In this document: piece after piece, positions 1-8,477 of the stretch
Numbering within the stretch: position 1 is the first letter of the stretch
Layout of the letters: every line of letters starts with the position of its first letter
Assembly: GCA_036940085.1 (NCBI GenBank)
Contig: JALLBK010000176.1
Location: 1 to 19,001, forward strand
Reading direction: 5' to 3'
Source of the DNA: Discostella pseudostelligera
Taxonomy: Eukaryota > Bacillariophyta > Thalassiosirophyceae > Thalassiosirales > Thalassiosiraceae
DNA: 19,001 nucleotides
The notes under the pieces: model-generated
Seen by the model: the letters and a program-made list of their open reading frames with translations, nothing else
Told to the model about the DNA's origin: nothing
Database searches by the model: none
Position numbers and translations under genes: made by a program

Positions 1-66
1 TTCCGTTCCGGTTCCGTTCCGGTTCCGTTCCGGTTCCGTTCCGGTTCCGTTCCGGTTCCGTTCCGG
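1..66. repeat. 11-bp minisatellite, six perfect copies
   Basis: The unit TTCCGTTCCGG repeats six times without a mismatch and is cut by the left window edge, so the array may be longer. Each unit holds two near-copies of TTCCG, so the array probably grew from a 5-6 bp motif by slippage. It lies 180 bases upstream of the gene 1 start codon and shows no coding potential of its own. Confidence 0.95.
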
Positions 67-245
67 CTCTGCAAGTCCGTGAACGATCTCTCTAGAAAGG
101 GGGAAGGAGAGACGGGCGGCGCGAACACTACCACTACCATATCACTACCATTACTGATCATTACCTGAATGGCAGCTAGCTAACCCGCTCTCCATCTCTC
201 TTCTCTTCCGACGCTATCAGCGGGGGGGGGCACAAATAATAAATC
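67..245 (+). promoter_or_regulatory. 5' flank and leader of gene 1
   Basis: This 179-base stretch separates the minisatellite from the gene 1 start codon. It contains a loose run of CACTAC and CATTAC units at about 127-165, a pyrimidine-rich stretch at about 188-209, and a run of nine G at 222-230, sixteen bases before the ATG. I see no TATA box. The transcription start cannot be located from the sequence, so calling this a promoter rests on position only. Confidence 0.5.
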
Positions 246-3200
246 ATGAAAAAGAAACGGAGCGATGCTAAAAAGAATGAATTCAGCAATGCCAAGAACG
301 GCGGCGGCAGCAGCGGTGTAGGCAGCAGCGAAAATAACAGCTGTAGCAATGCCAATAATTCCCACCATGACAAGCATCACAATCAATCTTCTCCATGTTC
401 CAACTTGGCTGCAGCTATTGCACAGGAAATTTTCCCATCTTTGCCGTCTGCGCTGCGGGATGTTGCTGGTGAAGATTTGAGCCAAGCGGCAGACACCAAT
501 GGGGGTAATGGAGGCGGGGGAAATAATGGCACCACTGCAGCAGCAGTGGCAGCGTCGGGCAAAATATCAAGAGATGTCGACCTAGCAATGGAGAAGTTCG
601 CGTTGGCTATGCAGCAGCAACAGCCACCACCACCACCGCAAAAACAGCAACAGCCACAACCACCGCAGCAGCAAGAGCAGCAGCAGGAGCAACCTCTGCT
701 TGGATACATGATCTATAGACATTTAATAGAAGAACGGATGCAGGCTCGGGATGAACTGAAAAATAATGGAAATACCAACACCGCCACTGCCAACAACACC
801 TCTACCATAAAGAAGAAGAGCAAAAAGAAGAAGAAAAAGAAGGTTAGTGTCGTGAACGCTGAGAATGGGGATGACAAGAATGATGTCGTAGCAAAGGAGC
901 ACAATGAATGGGAAGAGAACGAATGCCAATCTACTGCGGTGGCGGGGGATGCAGTTGCATCTGCGACGGGTGAGGTGACACCTTCCACAACACTCCCCTT
1001 CCCAAATGGCAACGATGAAGCTTTGGAGAAAAGGGCACAAATTCTCCCATCACTCAGTGTCGATTCTACCGATTCACGTCCATCCTATCTGAAGGATTGT
1101 TGCACGAAAGCTGAACAACAAACTAGCACCACTGCCGCAAAAAAGAATCGTCGAACGGGGTTAGACCGTCTACTTGATTCTATAATTGACTCTGAACAAT
1201 CATCGAGCATTCTAGAGACGGCGGCGGCTGCTACGAATCATAGAAGTGGGGGTGGACGAACAATCGAGACATTTTCTGCCTATTTAAGGCGCAAATTTGA
1301 GGTTCATTTAGAGCAGACGAAGAATCTACAGCACGGTCAGCAGCAAAAGAAGGAAAAGTCCAAGGGAGGCGGAGGAGTTACTACCGCTACTGCTGCCACT
1401 TTACCCATGTTAATAATGCGCGGGGGCGAATCATTCAAGGATATCCTCCCCACCATCTCCTTCAAAGATGTAAACGAAAGTGTATCCCAATCGATTGATT
1501 GTCGTAAGTGCCGAACATCGGCCACATCTTTCCTACGTAGTCTTGCGGCTAGTGAAGACAATTTCTTTTCCTTCACCGAGGGAGTGGAAATTGAGCTAAG
1601 TACTGGTGCTACTTCCACTATGACGAAGCATCCAGCGATTGTATTGAATGAGAAGTCGGCAAGCATAATTCCCTCCCCATCCTCTCCTGCGGCAGCAGCT
1701 GCTGCTTCAAAGAATGGGTGTGGTCTATCGATACCCGTTAGTGGATTATTCTCAGATGATATTGACAGTGCATTTAGCTATTTGAATATGGACGAAGTAG
1801 ATTTGGAGACGGGAGAAGGTTTTGGTGGTGGTGACGTTAAATACGCAGTGGAGAATAGCACTACTACTACTACTACTGCTGATGCTCCGCAATCATCACC
1901 GTTTCATCTTGAGCTCCGTCCCATCTCCCAGGCGAATGCCGTCCGCTATTTGCAAATTGGGACCGTCACGGGGACGAAGGAGGAGGGGGGCGATAATGGT
2001 TTTTCTGTTCAAGCATACCCGATGAAAACAAGTGACATAATAGATTTAGTCAAGTTCATTCTTCTGCCATGTGGGCTGTCAGAGAATGTATTGGGAGAAG
2101 ACGAATCAGATGATCCTGGTGAACGGTATAATTTAACCAGCAACGAACTGTCCGCAATTGCCAACGAAGCGTTCCTCTCGATGAATTCAATTCACACCCA
2201 TGTCTTCGGGGCGCGACAATCGATGCATGCCATAAAAGAAATTATGGAAAGAGCCGACGAAGCCAACACTCGTACCGGTTACGATAGAAAGACTCCACAG
2301 TTGCTAAGGGAGGCGGATGAGAAGATTGAGATATTATTGAAACAATTGGGAGAGGTGACGCTTCAGGTATTCAAAACGACATGTTTCGTGGGATGGGCAA
2401 CAAAACGTGGACCGAAGCTATTGCGCTTTGCTCATTGCTTATGGGACCGATATAATAAGGCGTTGGAATCGCTTATCGGACCGACTCTTCAGCATAGAGG
2501 TCACCTGTTACGAGCCAGTGCTCGGGAGCGTTCGGTCCCGCAAGCGTATTTCAACACGGTAGTGCGGAATAGTCTTGAAGAGTTGGTGAAGGCAAAGATC
2601 ACGGCTATGAGTTCGCTATTGCACGATTTCTCAAAACTTCTCGATGGCGAGGAGGTATTCTCATCCAGTGCAATGTTGGTGGAAATTTTTGTACTGCGGG
2701 CATTTCGGCAGCACGTGGAAAAAAATTATCCCAAAGTATCATATATGGACAAAATCTTTCCAGATCAAGCGAGTGAAGAATTGTTGCAGCAGCTCATTGC
2801 TGCACGAATACATCTTTCTCAGACGACAATTAATGCTCCTCTTTGTGATGGTATTATCACGAAAGTGAAGGAACAGCGCGATGCACTGAATGGGCTTTGC
2901 AAAACGATTAGGAAAATTATTATTGCAATGGAAGATTTTGCTCCAGAGACGAAGATTGAGTTTCTACGAAGAGGCTATGAGTCGAACGAATCGTCCTACT
3001 ATGATCTTGTAAAGTCTCACGACTCTCTTTGCGATACTGATGCTGATTTTGAAGAGAGAGATTCGACTTTATTGCTGAAAATATCATTCAATCTAGTAAT
3101 GCAGTGGCTGATATTGCTCTGTTCTCGACAATGCAACGAGTCATCATTGGAGTCATTGGTACTACCTTCACGTCTTGAGAAATTGCTGGACAGTGCATCT

Positions 3201-3851
3201 GGCGCGGGGTTTACGCAGTATGAAAAAGATGCAAAGATAGAATGTGAAGGGAACGGTGGAGAGCGCCGAATATCCAGTATCGTAGCGGTCCTGCTCTACC
3301 GTTGGCTAGAGGCACGATGCTCGGAATGGCATGCAGAGCTGACGAGAGATGAATTATTGCAATCGATGGACATTGAGGATGCAATAGTAGTAAGTGATGA
3401 AAGTGGTAGGGCTGGGAAGAAGAAGAAATCAAAACGTAAATCTGGAGGAGAGAGCAAGAGGAAGGATAAAGTTGAAAAGTATGACCTTGGCGGCCCTTCT
3501 TCAGTGGCGCAAAAGCGGGTCGAACTGGACGCCGCCCATGATGAGACCATGGGTAGCCTAGTCGGTGAGGGCGTCAATATTGAAGGGGGGTGTAAGCTGA
3601 TGATGAGCATTGATGAACAATCTGCCATCGATGAAGACAAACAAAAAGAAAACATCGATAACCTCCCATCTTCACTGGAAGGTGCCACGATACAACGAGG
3701 GCCATTGACGGGGTCAGATGATGCAACATATGAGTACTACCCCGGCGTGGGCGTTGTCGATGGAAAACAATTTTTCGCAGCGGAAGTATACCTCGTCAAT
3801 CGACTTCAATTGATCTTGCTGAAGGGAGCCGATTCAGTTTATTTGGCATGA
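246..3851 (+). CDS. Uncharacterised large, probably nuclear, helical protein (gene 1)
   Basis: A single uninterrupted frame encodes 1201 residues. The ATG is supported by an in-frame TAA six bases upstream (240-242). I do not recognise the family. Residues 1-200 are polar and disordered, with Asn/Ser/Gly runs, a Gln/Pro tract at about 122-150 and a lysine tract at 189-199 that looks like a nuclear signal. Residues about 210-590 mix short conserved-looking blocks with low complexity, including a lone C-x-x-C pair. Residues about 590-1040 are predicted helical and non-repetitive, with the composition of a folded domain, and are the best part for a family search. A second lysine/arginine cluster at about 1057-1075 follows the stretch A-I-V-V-S-D-E-S (1046-1053), which resembles a SUMO-interacting motif. 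The last 38 residues are again ordered in character. I see no signal peptide, membrane segment or catalytic motif. Nuclear location is inferred from the two basic clusters only. Confidence 0.85.
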   Translation: MKKKRSDAKKNEFSNAKNGGGSSGVGSSENNSCSNANNSHHDKHHNQSSPCSNLAAAIAQEIFPSLPSALRDVAGEDLSQAADTNGGNGGGGNNGTTAAAVAASGKISRDVDLAMEKFALAMQQQQPPPPPQKQQQPQPPQQQEQQQEQPLLGYMIYRHLIEERMQARDELKNNGNTNTATANNTSTIKKKSKKKKKKKVSVVNAENGDDKNDVVAKEHNEWEENECQSTAVAGDAVASATGEVTPSTTLPFPNGNDEALEKRAQILPSLSVDSTDSRPSYLKDCCTKAEQQTSTTAAKKNRRTGLDRLLDSIIDSEQSSSILETAAAATNHRSGGGRTIETFSAYLRRKFEVHLEQTKNLQHGQQQKKEKSKGGGGVTTATAATLPMLIMRGGESFKDILPTISFKDVNESVSQSIDCRKCRTSATSFLRSLAASEDNFFSFTEGVEIELSTGATSTMTKHPAIVLNEKSASIIPSPSSPAAAAAASKNGCGLSIPVSGLFSDDIDSAFSYLNMDEVDLETGEGFGGGDVKYAVENSTTTTTTADAPQSSPFHLELRPISQANAVRYLQIGTVTGTKEEGGDNGFSVQAYPMKTSDIIDLVKFILLPCGLSENVLGEDESDDPGERYNLTSNELSAIANEAFLSMNSIHTHVFGARQSMHAIKEIMERADEANTRTGYDRKTPQLLREADEKIEILLKQLGEVTLQVFKTTCFVGWATKRGPKLLRFAHCLWDRYNKALESLIGPTLQHRGHLLRASARERSVPQAYFNTVVRNSLEELVKAKITAMSSLLHDFSKLLDGEEVFSSSAMLVEIFVLRAFRQHVEKNYPKVSYMDKIFPDQASEELLQQLIAARIHLSQTTINAPLCDGIITKVKEQRDALNGLCKTIRKIIIAMEDFAPETKIEFLRRGYESNESSYYDLVKSHDSLCDTDADFEERDSTLLLKISFNLVMQWLILLCSRQCNESSLESLVLPSRLEKLLDSASGAGFTQYEKDAKIECEGNGGERRISSIVAVLLYRWLEARCSEWHAELTRDELLQSMDIEDAIVVSDESGRAGKKKKSKRKSGGESKRKDKVEKYDLGGPSSVAQKRVELDAAHDETMGSLVGEGVNIEGGCKLMMSIDEQSAIDEDKQKENIDNLPSSLEGATIQRGPLTGSDDATYEYYPGVGVVDGKQFFAAEVYLVNRLQLILLKGADSVYLA

Positions 3852-4028
3852 TGATAACATGTCTCGCTGACGTTAATTGCTACCTTTCCTATTTGCTACG
3901 CATCGGCGTCACACAGAAATAGAAAAATGAGTTTCGTATTGTACTCAATTAAGATTCGATTTATCAATAATTCAAAAATGCGATAGTTCTGAAGAATTAC
4001 ATCAATGACTTCACAACATGGTGAAAGG
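3852..4028. other. Convergent intergenic spacer with both 3' ends
   Basis: Only 177 bases separate the stop codon of gene 1 (+ strand) from the stop codon of gene 2 (- strand). The spacer is AT-rich in its right half. I find no canonical AATAAA on either strand. Both 3' UTRs must fit here or overlap. Confidence 0.8.
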
Positions 4029-7000
4029 TTACTGCACTAGTCCAGCCAATGCTAAACCATTGTCCACCTCGATCATTTTCGCCAAACTCATCACTAACGG
4101 TGACGCAAACTCTTCAACGAGCGACATCAAGAGATACGTCTTACACTTTCGAACGAATTGTTCCTTGTTCTTCTTGCTAAGTTCAGGAGCATCTCCCATC
4201 GACCTCTCTAGCTCTGCCAAGAATGCATCCTTCACGACAAATGCGACCGCTGTTTTCGTCATCTCAACCATCTCTTCTACACAGAATAGCCATGCGATGA
4301 AACAAGTTGCAGATCCCAAGCTATCGAGACATGCCCTCGCTTCTAAACAGCAGCTTTCGTCACATGCGCTCCTGGCACAAGAATATTCAATACCTCCAGA
4401 ATCCATAATCCATGAAGAATGTCGCACTAGGCATTTCGTCATGTGCTCAACAGCAGCTTTGAGTGCACCTCGAACTCCGTATGACCTGACAAGTCGAACG
4501 GTGGGCATAGCATTGAGTGCTGTTGGGTCACGTAGGACATCGGAGGAGGTGGAGCAAAGATCATATCCTTGCAACTCTGTGCAAAACATCATGGAAAGTA
4601 ACTTGGCTCCACGAGCTGCCAATTGGAGCCCTTGCGCGAGCCGACCACCAGAAGACCTATTCTCGGTTTCACTCACGGACTGCAAGAACAACACTTCAAT
4701 GTCATCCCAAGACGATGGACCAAATAATGCAGACGAATCTCTCCGTTGGAGTCTGTTGGACGAGCCTAGCAGACTGTACACATACTGAGCCGCCAATTCC
4801 GTCCTGTGAGGATCTTTGAAATAGATATTTACACCGTCGGCCTTTGGACCTAATTTCATCAAATCCATCAATTTTTGTACCATGGTCGTGGGTGGGATGG
4901 AGTCATGAATACACAATAGATCCAAAAGAAAGTTGGTTCCCGTTTGGGCCTCCGGTGAGTTGAGCGCGCACCACAACATGTTGGGAAGACCAGGCGAGAA
5001 GTCTTTGGCTGTTTTCCTAGTCTCAAGGACGGATACGTCAAAGACGGGTCCGCATTGAATGGGAATGTACAGATCTGAGAAGTCGTCGCCAACCTTACCA
5101 CGATATGAGGCATGTTTCATTTCGTCAAGGGGATCGGGTGGTTTTTCATTTCCTGCCACTGAAGCAACTGACCTCGACGCTTTGTTCCTTCCTGTACGTA
5201 CAGCAGTCTCAGCCATTACTGTAGGCTTTGGTCGGCCACTCTCTTCATTAACCTCTACCTCCTCATTCTTTCGCCTTCGACTACGGATAGTCTCAGCATT
5301 GTCCGGTGCAATGTTAATTGTGCCTGGCCATTCACGTTTCCTCTTTGATGGTAGGTTCATGGATAGACGACAAAACACAGCCTTCGCCACTTCGTCATAG
5401 CTGAAAGACCATTTCGATCCGTCAGTGAATGATATCATGAACTTGTTACCCTTCTTGCTTACGGTCCCAGTCTCCAAAGGATCGTCGCCACTGCCCCGCG
5501 AAAGCGACGCTGACTTTCCCATGAGCCATCCACCACCCTCATCACATCGTTGAATGAGACGAATTTTCTTTTCTGTCGTCGGAATGTTGGATTCATACTA
5601 TAAGTAACAAAGGAATAATTCAGATAAGACCAGAGGGCATTTGCAATAGAGATGCACGAATACATTCTTGAGTAGAGCAAAGCAAACTCACATCTCCGTC
5701 ATAATACATGACATCACACACCCTTCCATCGTCGCTAACATTGGCAATACGACCACGAAACCACTTTCCATTCACTCTCCCATCCTGATAGAAAGCATCG
5801 ACAACATCACCAACATGAAATGTTTCAGGATACAGTTCGGATAAGTCATGGTTGTCGGGGACAACTAATTTTTCAATGTAAGGAGCAGGATATTGCAATG
5901 ACTTGGTGTTGTCGTCATCACCAACAAATCGAACACGAATGTTGTAAGATTGGGAGTTGGTGGGTTTGGCTTTGACACTCGTTACCATGCCCAAATACCT
6001 TTGTTGATTATTTTTTGCGCACCGATGGGTGGGGTAGCGGGAAGTGAGTTTGCTGAAATAAGGAAGAAGAAATGATCACACAAGGAGAGCGCAACGTACC
6101 ATTCCAAATTCACATCCCCGAACATATCGGTGGCATCATAGAAAACCTTGACATACTCTCCTTTCTTAATTGATACAGAATCACCATCATTCTCATCACA
6201 CTGATGTTGCTTCTCCTCGGTAATTTGCGCGGTAGCCCCTCTTCTCACTCTCGTCGAAACTGATTTGTCCTGCACGCCCGCTACCTCTTTTACTTTCATG
6301 GACTCGTCCTCCATCATCGAATCAGTCATTCCCATCGATTTTTCTACAGATGCACCCGTCGGAGTGAATGGCGTTTGCTTAGTCGCAGTTGCATTAACAT
6401 TCTTTTGCGCGATTTGAATATTGTTTGGCAACATCGTTGCTGTTTCCCTCGCAGAATCGTTCTCCAAAGCATTTATATTCTTTCGTGCTGTACTTGAATC
6501 TACTTCCATCGTATCATTCTCCATCGTAGCATCCATGGGTGCTGGAGTAGTCGAGATCGTCGCAGCAGTTGTAGGAATACCATTGGTAGTCGCAGTCGGT
6601 GCATTAGTCTTGGACACTGCGTCCGTGGATGCAGGAACAGGCTTCGCAGCGATGGTGTTCATGGGTGAGGAAACTTTCTTCGCAGTAGCACTTTTGACAG
6701 ATACTTGCGGCTGTGGTGATGTTGACGACGGTGCATCATCCGCAAATATGGCAATAGGAGTTGGATGTTTATCGCGCTTTGCCCTCCGCTGCTGCAGCTG
6801 CAGCTGCCGTTGTTGATTTTGTGGATCATTCCGAATCTCATTGGCCAATGCATCTCCCATACTGGACAAGGTTGGCATGGTCTTGTTTGCTGCGATTGAT
6901 GCCTGGGTAGCTGTTCGTGCTTTTGGTTTGGTTGGTGTGGAGGCTAGTTTCGCGGGCTGCTTCCCCTGCCCCTTCTGCTGCTGCTGCCCTTGTTGCACCT

Positions 7001-7868
7001 GCTTCTGTTTATTACTCGAACTGTCCGAGAAGCTACTATCCAATGTTAAATCTAACAACGCTGCACGTTGCGAAGATGTGGAAGAGGAGGAGGATGATAG
7101 TGATGTTCGGGCAGTGACAAAGGAGGAATTCATGTCAAGTGACGCTGCTACTGCTGCTGCTGCTGATTTTGCTACCCCTGTTGCACTTTTTGGTGTCGTT
7201 TTGCCCATTTCCATTTTCTTGGCCGAAGCTGCCTTCTTCATTGATGCAGTAGTCATGGAAGTACCAGTGGTGGAGGTAGTGGCTACACCATTTTCTTTTC
7301 CTGCACCCAGACGCGATGAAGTTGTTGGAGAAGGGTCATTGTTGAATAATCGCGATCGTTTGTAAGCCGAGGGGGGCGGGGAGGTGCCAATAAATTCAAC
7401 ATCGGAGGTGGGTGATGACGATGATGGTGGCGATGGTGTTTTGATATTGGATCTGGCAGCGGTAGTTGCAGATGTCGTGGCAGTGGTGGTGCGATGATTT
7501 TTGCTCGATGACGATTTAGATTTAGGGGTAGTGGTAGTTGTAGACTTCGCATTGCCTCGACTGCTCGCTGCTGCTGCTGCCGCTGCCGCTGAAGCAGCAG
7601 CAGCTACTGCCGGTGGTGGTGGAGGATCAACAATGATTACCGAAGCACTCGAAGATGATGAATCTGATGATGAAGAGGAATGAATGGTCATGTCGACAAG
7701 TCCACCAGATGCAGTTGCGGCGGTAGTTCCAGTCGACGATCGATTTGGATGGGAGTGGGTGGGCCGCGGTTTCTTGGTCACTGAAAAGCCAAAGGCGGTA
7801 AGATCCACGAAATTGCCGCCGCGTGGTGATGGCCGCTTGTTGGAGGAATTGCTCTTTCGATTGCTCAT
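4029..7868 (-). CDS. Tudor/Agenet-type chromatin-reader-like protein with SUMO-interaction-like motifs (gene 2)
   Basis: Exons are 7868-6100, 5998-5692 and 5597-4029, joined by GT-AG introns, giving 1214 residues. The ATG at 7868 follows an in-frame TAG at 7884-7886. Residues 1-565 are disordered, rich in Ser, Thr, Ala and Gln, with about 15 S/T-P pairs and SIM-like cores at 21-24 (VDLT), 57-61 (LVDMT), 77-81 (VIIVD), 157-160 (VEFI) and 271-276 (LLDLTL). Tudor-like module 1 spans about 568-635 with W590, Y591 and an acidic D-D-D at 617-619. Module 2 spans about 648-710 with W669, F670, Y688, Y689, D690 and D692, the usual aromatic and acidic cage pattern. A weaker third module may lie at 732-765. 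A basic linker follows, then a helical domain (about 850-1214) that I cannot name. Tudor and Agenet modules typically bind methylated lysine or arginine. The histone target, SUMO binding and nuclear role are inferences. Confidence 0.85.
5598..5691 (-). other. Gene 2 intron 2 (94 nt, phase 0)
   Basis: The donor GTGAGT follows the codon for D692 and the acceptor reads TTACTTATAG before a TAT codon. Joining the exons completes Tudor module 2 as Y-Y-D-G-D-Y-E, whereas reading through meets a stop. Confidence 0.9.
5999..6099 (-). other. Gene 2 intron 1 (101 nt, phase 2) with an alternative acceptor
   Basis: The donor is GTACGT at 6099-6094. The acceptor AG at 6000-5999 rebuilds a tryptophan codon (TG+G) and the Tudor-like string W-Y-L-G-M-V. 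A second acceptor, TTATTTCAG ending at 6053, lies 54 bases upstream, has the stronger pyrimidine tract and keeps the same frame. It would add 18 residues and turn W590 into Cys. I prefer the downstream site because of the conserved W-Y-x-G pattern. Confidence 0.75.
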
Positions 7869-7990
7869 GATGGTGCCGATGGTCTATTCTATTGGGGTAT
7901 TGATATCGATATATTGATGCCACCTCGACATTCGACATCAAATAATAATGAAGACGTAAAATATTTTGTGTTTGCTGCTTCCATTTCTTC

Positions 7991-8126
7991 TTTCCCGCCC
8001 TTTCTTCCCTGCGCCAAAAAAGTTGGGCAAAAATGGCGGGAGAAGATAAATAAATATCTACGGGTTCCTACGTAGTACTTGGATCAAGGTCGATGATGGA
8101 TGAACTCGTATCCAAAATTTGGCGCG
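7991..8126. promoter_or_regulatory. Cluster of E2F-type sites upstream of gene 2
   Basis: Three exact matches to TTTSSCGC lie within 136 bases: TTTCCCGC at 7991-7998 (+), TTTGGCGC at 8018-8011 (-) and TTTGGCGC at 8118-8125 (+). The last extends to the full TTTSGCGCS form. A near match, GGCGGGAGA, starts at 8035. They lie 123-258 bases upstream of the gene 2 ATG, the usual place for E2F/DP control. Binding itself is inferred. Confidence 0.55.
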
Positions 8127-8141
8127 ATGATGGTCTACCCA

Positions 8142-8252
8142 AACTTTGACGGACTCCAGACAGACGAAACCGAAGGCCACGTGGAAGTAGATGGACTGCC
8201 ACGTGGCGTTCGACAACAACTTTGACTGGGACGACACCGAACCACGTGGAAG
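8142..8252. repeat. Degraded tandem duplication carrying the G-box sites
   Basis: Two copies share the same order of blocks: AACTTTGAC (8142-8150 and 8218-8226), then GACGA-ACCGA, then CCACGTGGAAG (8177-8187 and 8242-8252). The right copy is 11 bases shorter. The middle palindrome at 8199 sits between the copies. Confidence 0.65.
8177..8249. promoter_or_regulatory. Three CCACGTGG (G-box/E-box) palindromes
   Basis: Identical 8-bp palindromes occur at 8177-8184, 8199-8206 and 8242-8249. The middle one extends to the 10-bp palindrome GCCACGTGGC. Start-to-start spacings are 22 and 43 bases, about two and four helical turns. CACGTG cores are bound by bHLH and bZIP factors. They lie 309-381 bases upstream of the gene 2 ATG and 229-301 bases downstream of the TOR stop, so gene 2 is the likelier target. 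Confidence 0.5.
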
Positions 8253-8477
8253 GTCTGCCAAGTGCCTCATCTCTCAGCGAGCAGAAGAGGTTCTCCTATC
8301 GACTACAAAAGAGAATTCTCCTATCAATTATCCGCCGCAATGTGGTGCAAATGGCAATAGTAAAGAGTTATTGGATAATTGATATGTTAATAAATCCATT
8401 GTGTTATTCCTCTTGGTTCTTGGTTGGATTGCGGTTGGGCTCACTCTTTTAGCGCATTAAATTACAATATTCGCTTA

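Larger units (their letters stand above)
7869..8477 (-). promoter_or_regulatory. Gene 2 promoter region and TOR 3' flank
   Basis: These 609 bases lie between the gene 2 start codon and the TOR stop codon, both on the - strand. The part next to gene 2 (7869-8130) holds a TATCGATA palindrome (7904-7911), a CCAAT on the - strand (7895-7891) and E2F-type sites. The middle (8142-8252) holds a degraded duplication with three CCACGTGG palindromes. The part next to TOR (about 8290-8477) is AT-rich and carries a 10-bp direct repeat, TTCTCCTATC, at 8291 and 8316; it probably supplies the TOR 3' UTR. I find no convincing gene, tRNA or structured RNA here. Confidence 0.6.

Noticed and set aside
1..66. 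A CRISPR array or telomeric repeat
   Set aside because: The copies are contiguous with no spacers, and the unit does not resemble TTAGGG-type telomere repeats. The surrounding genes are intron-containing eukaryotic genes.
713..1040. Minus-strand open frames opposite gene 1
   Set aside because: These Phe-, Cys- and Leu-rich products are complements of Lys, Gln and Asn codons in the gene 1 low-complexity N-terminus.
4018..4788. A 256-codon open frame on the + strand
   Set aside because: It lies wholly opposite the last exon of gene 2, which has a coherent Tudor-containing product and matched splice sites. The + strand product has shadow-like composition.
7341..7361. A cyclin-docking motif in gene 2 (K-R-S-R-L-F, residues 170-175)
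   Set aside because: The motif requires R or K two residues before Leu; here that position is Ser.
6841..7365. A 174-codon open frame on the + strand
   Set aside because: It is opposite the low-complexity first exon of gene 2, where triplet repeats keep several frames open. Its Cys- and Ala-rich runs mirror Gln, Ser and Ala codons.
7904..7911. TATCGATA as a Drosophila-type DRE replication element
   Set aside because: The sequence matches, but the DREF factor that reads it is known from animals and an 8-bp AT-rich palindrome is not improbable by chance. It is kept only as a note in the promoter entry.
8058..8382. Small open frames on both strands in the gene 2/TOR gap (70, 76 and 63 codons)
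   Set aside because: They have no recognisable domain and overlap the duplicated G-box module, and no splice sites link them to a neighbour.
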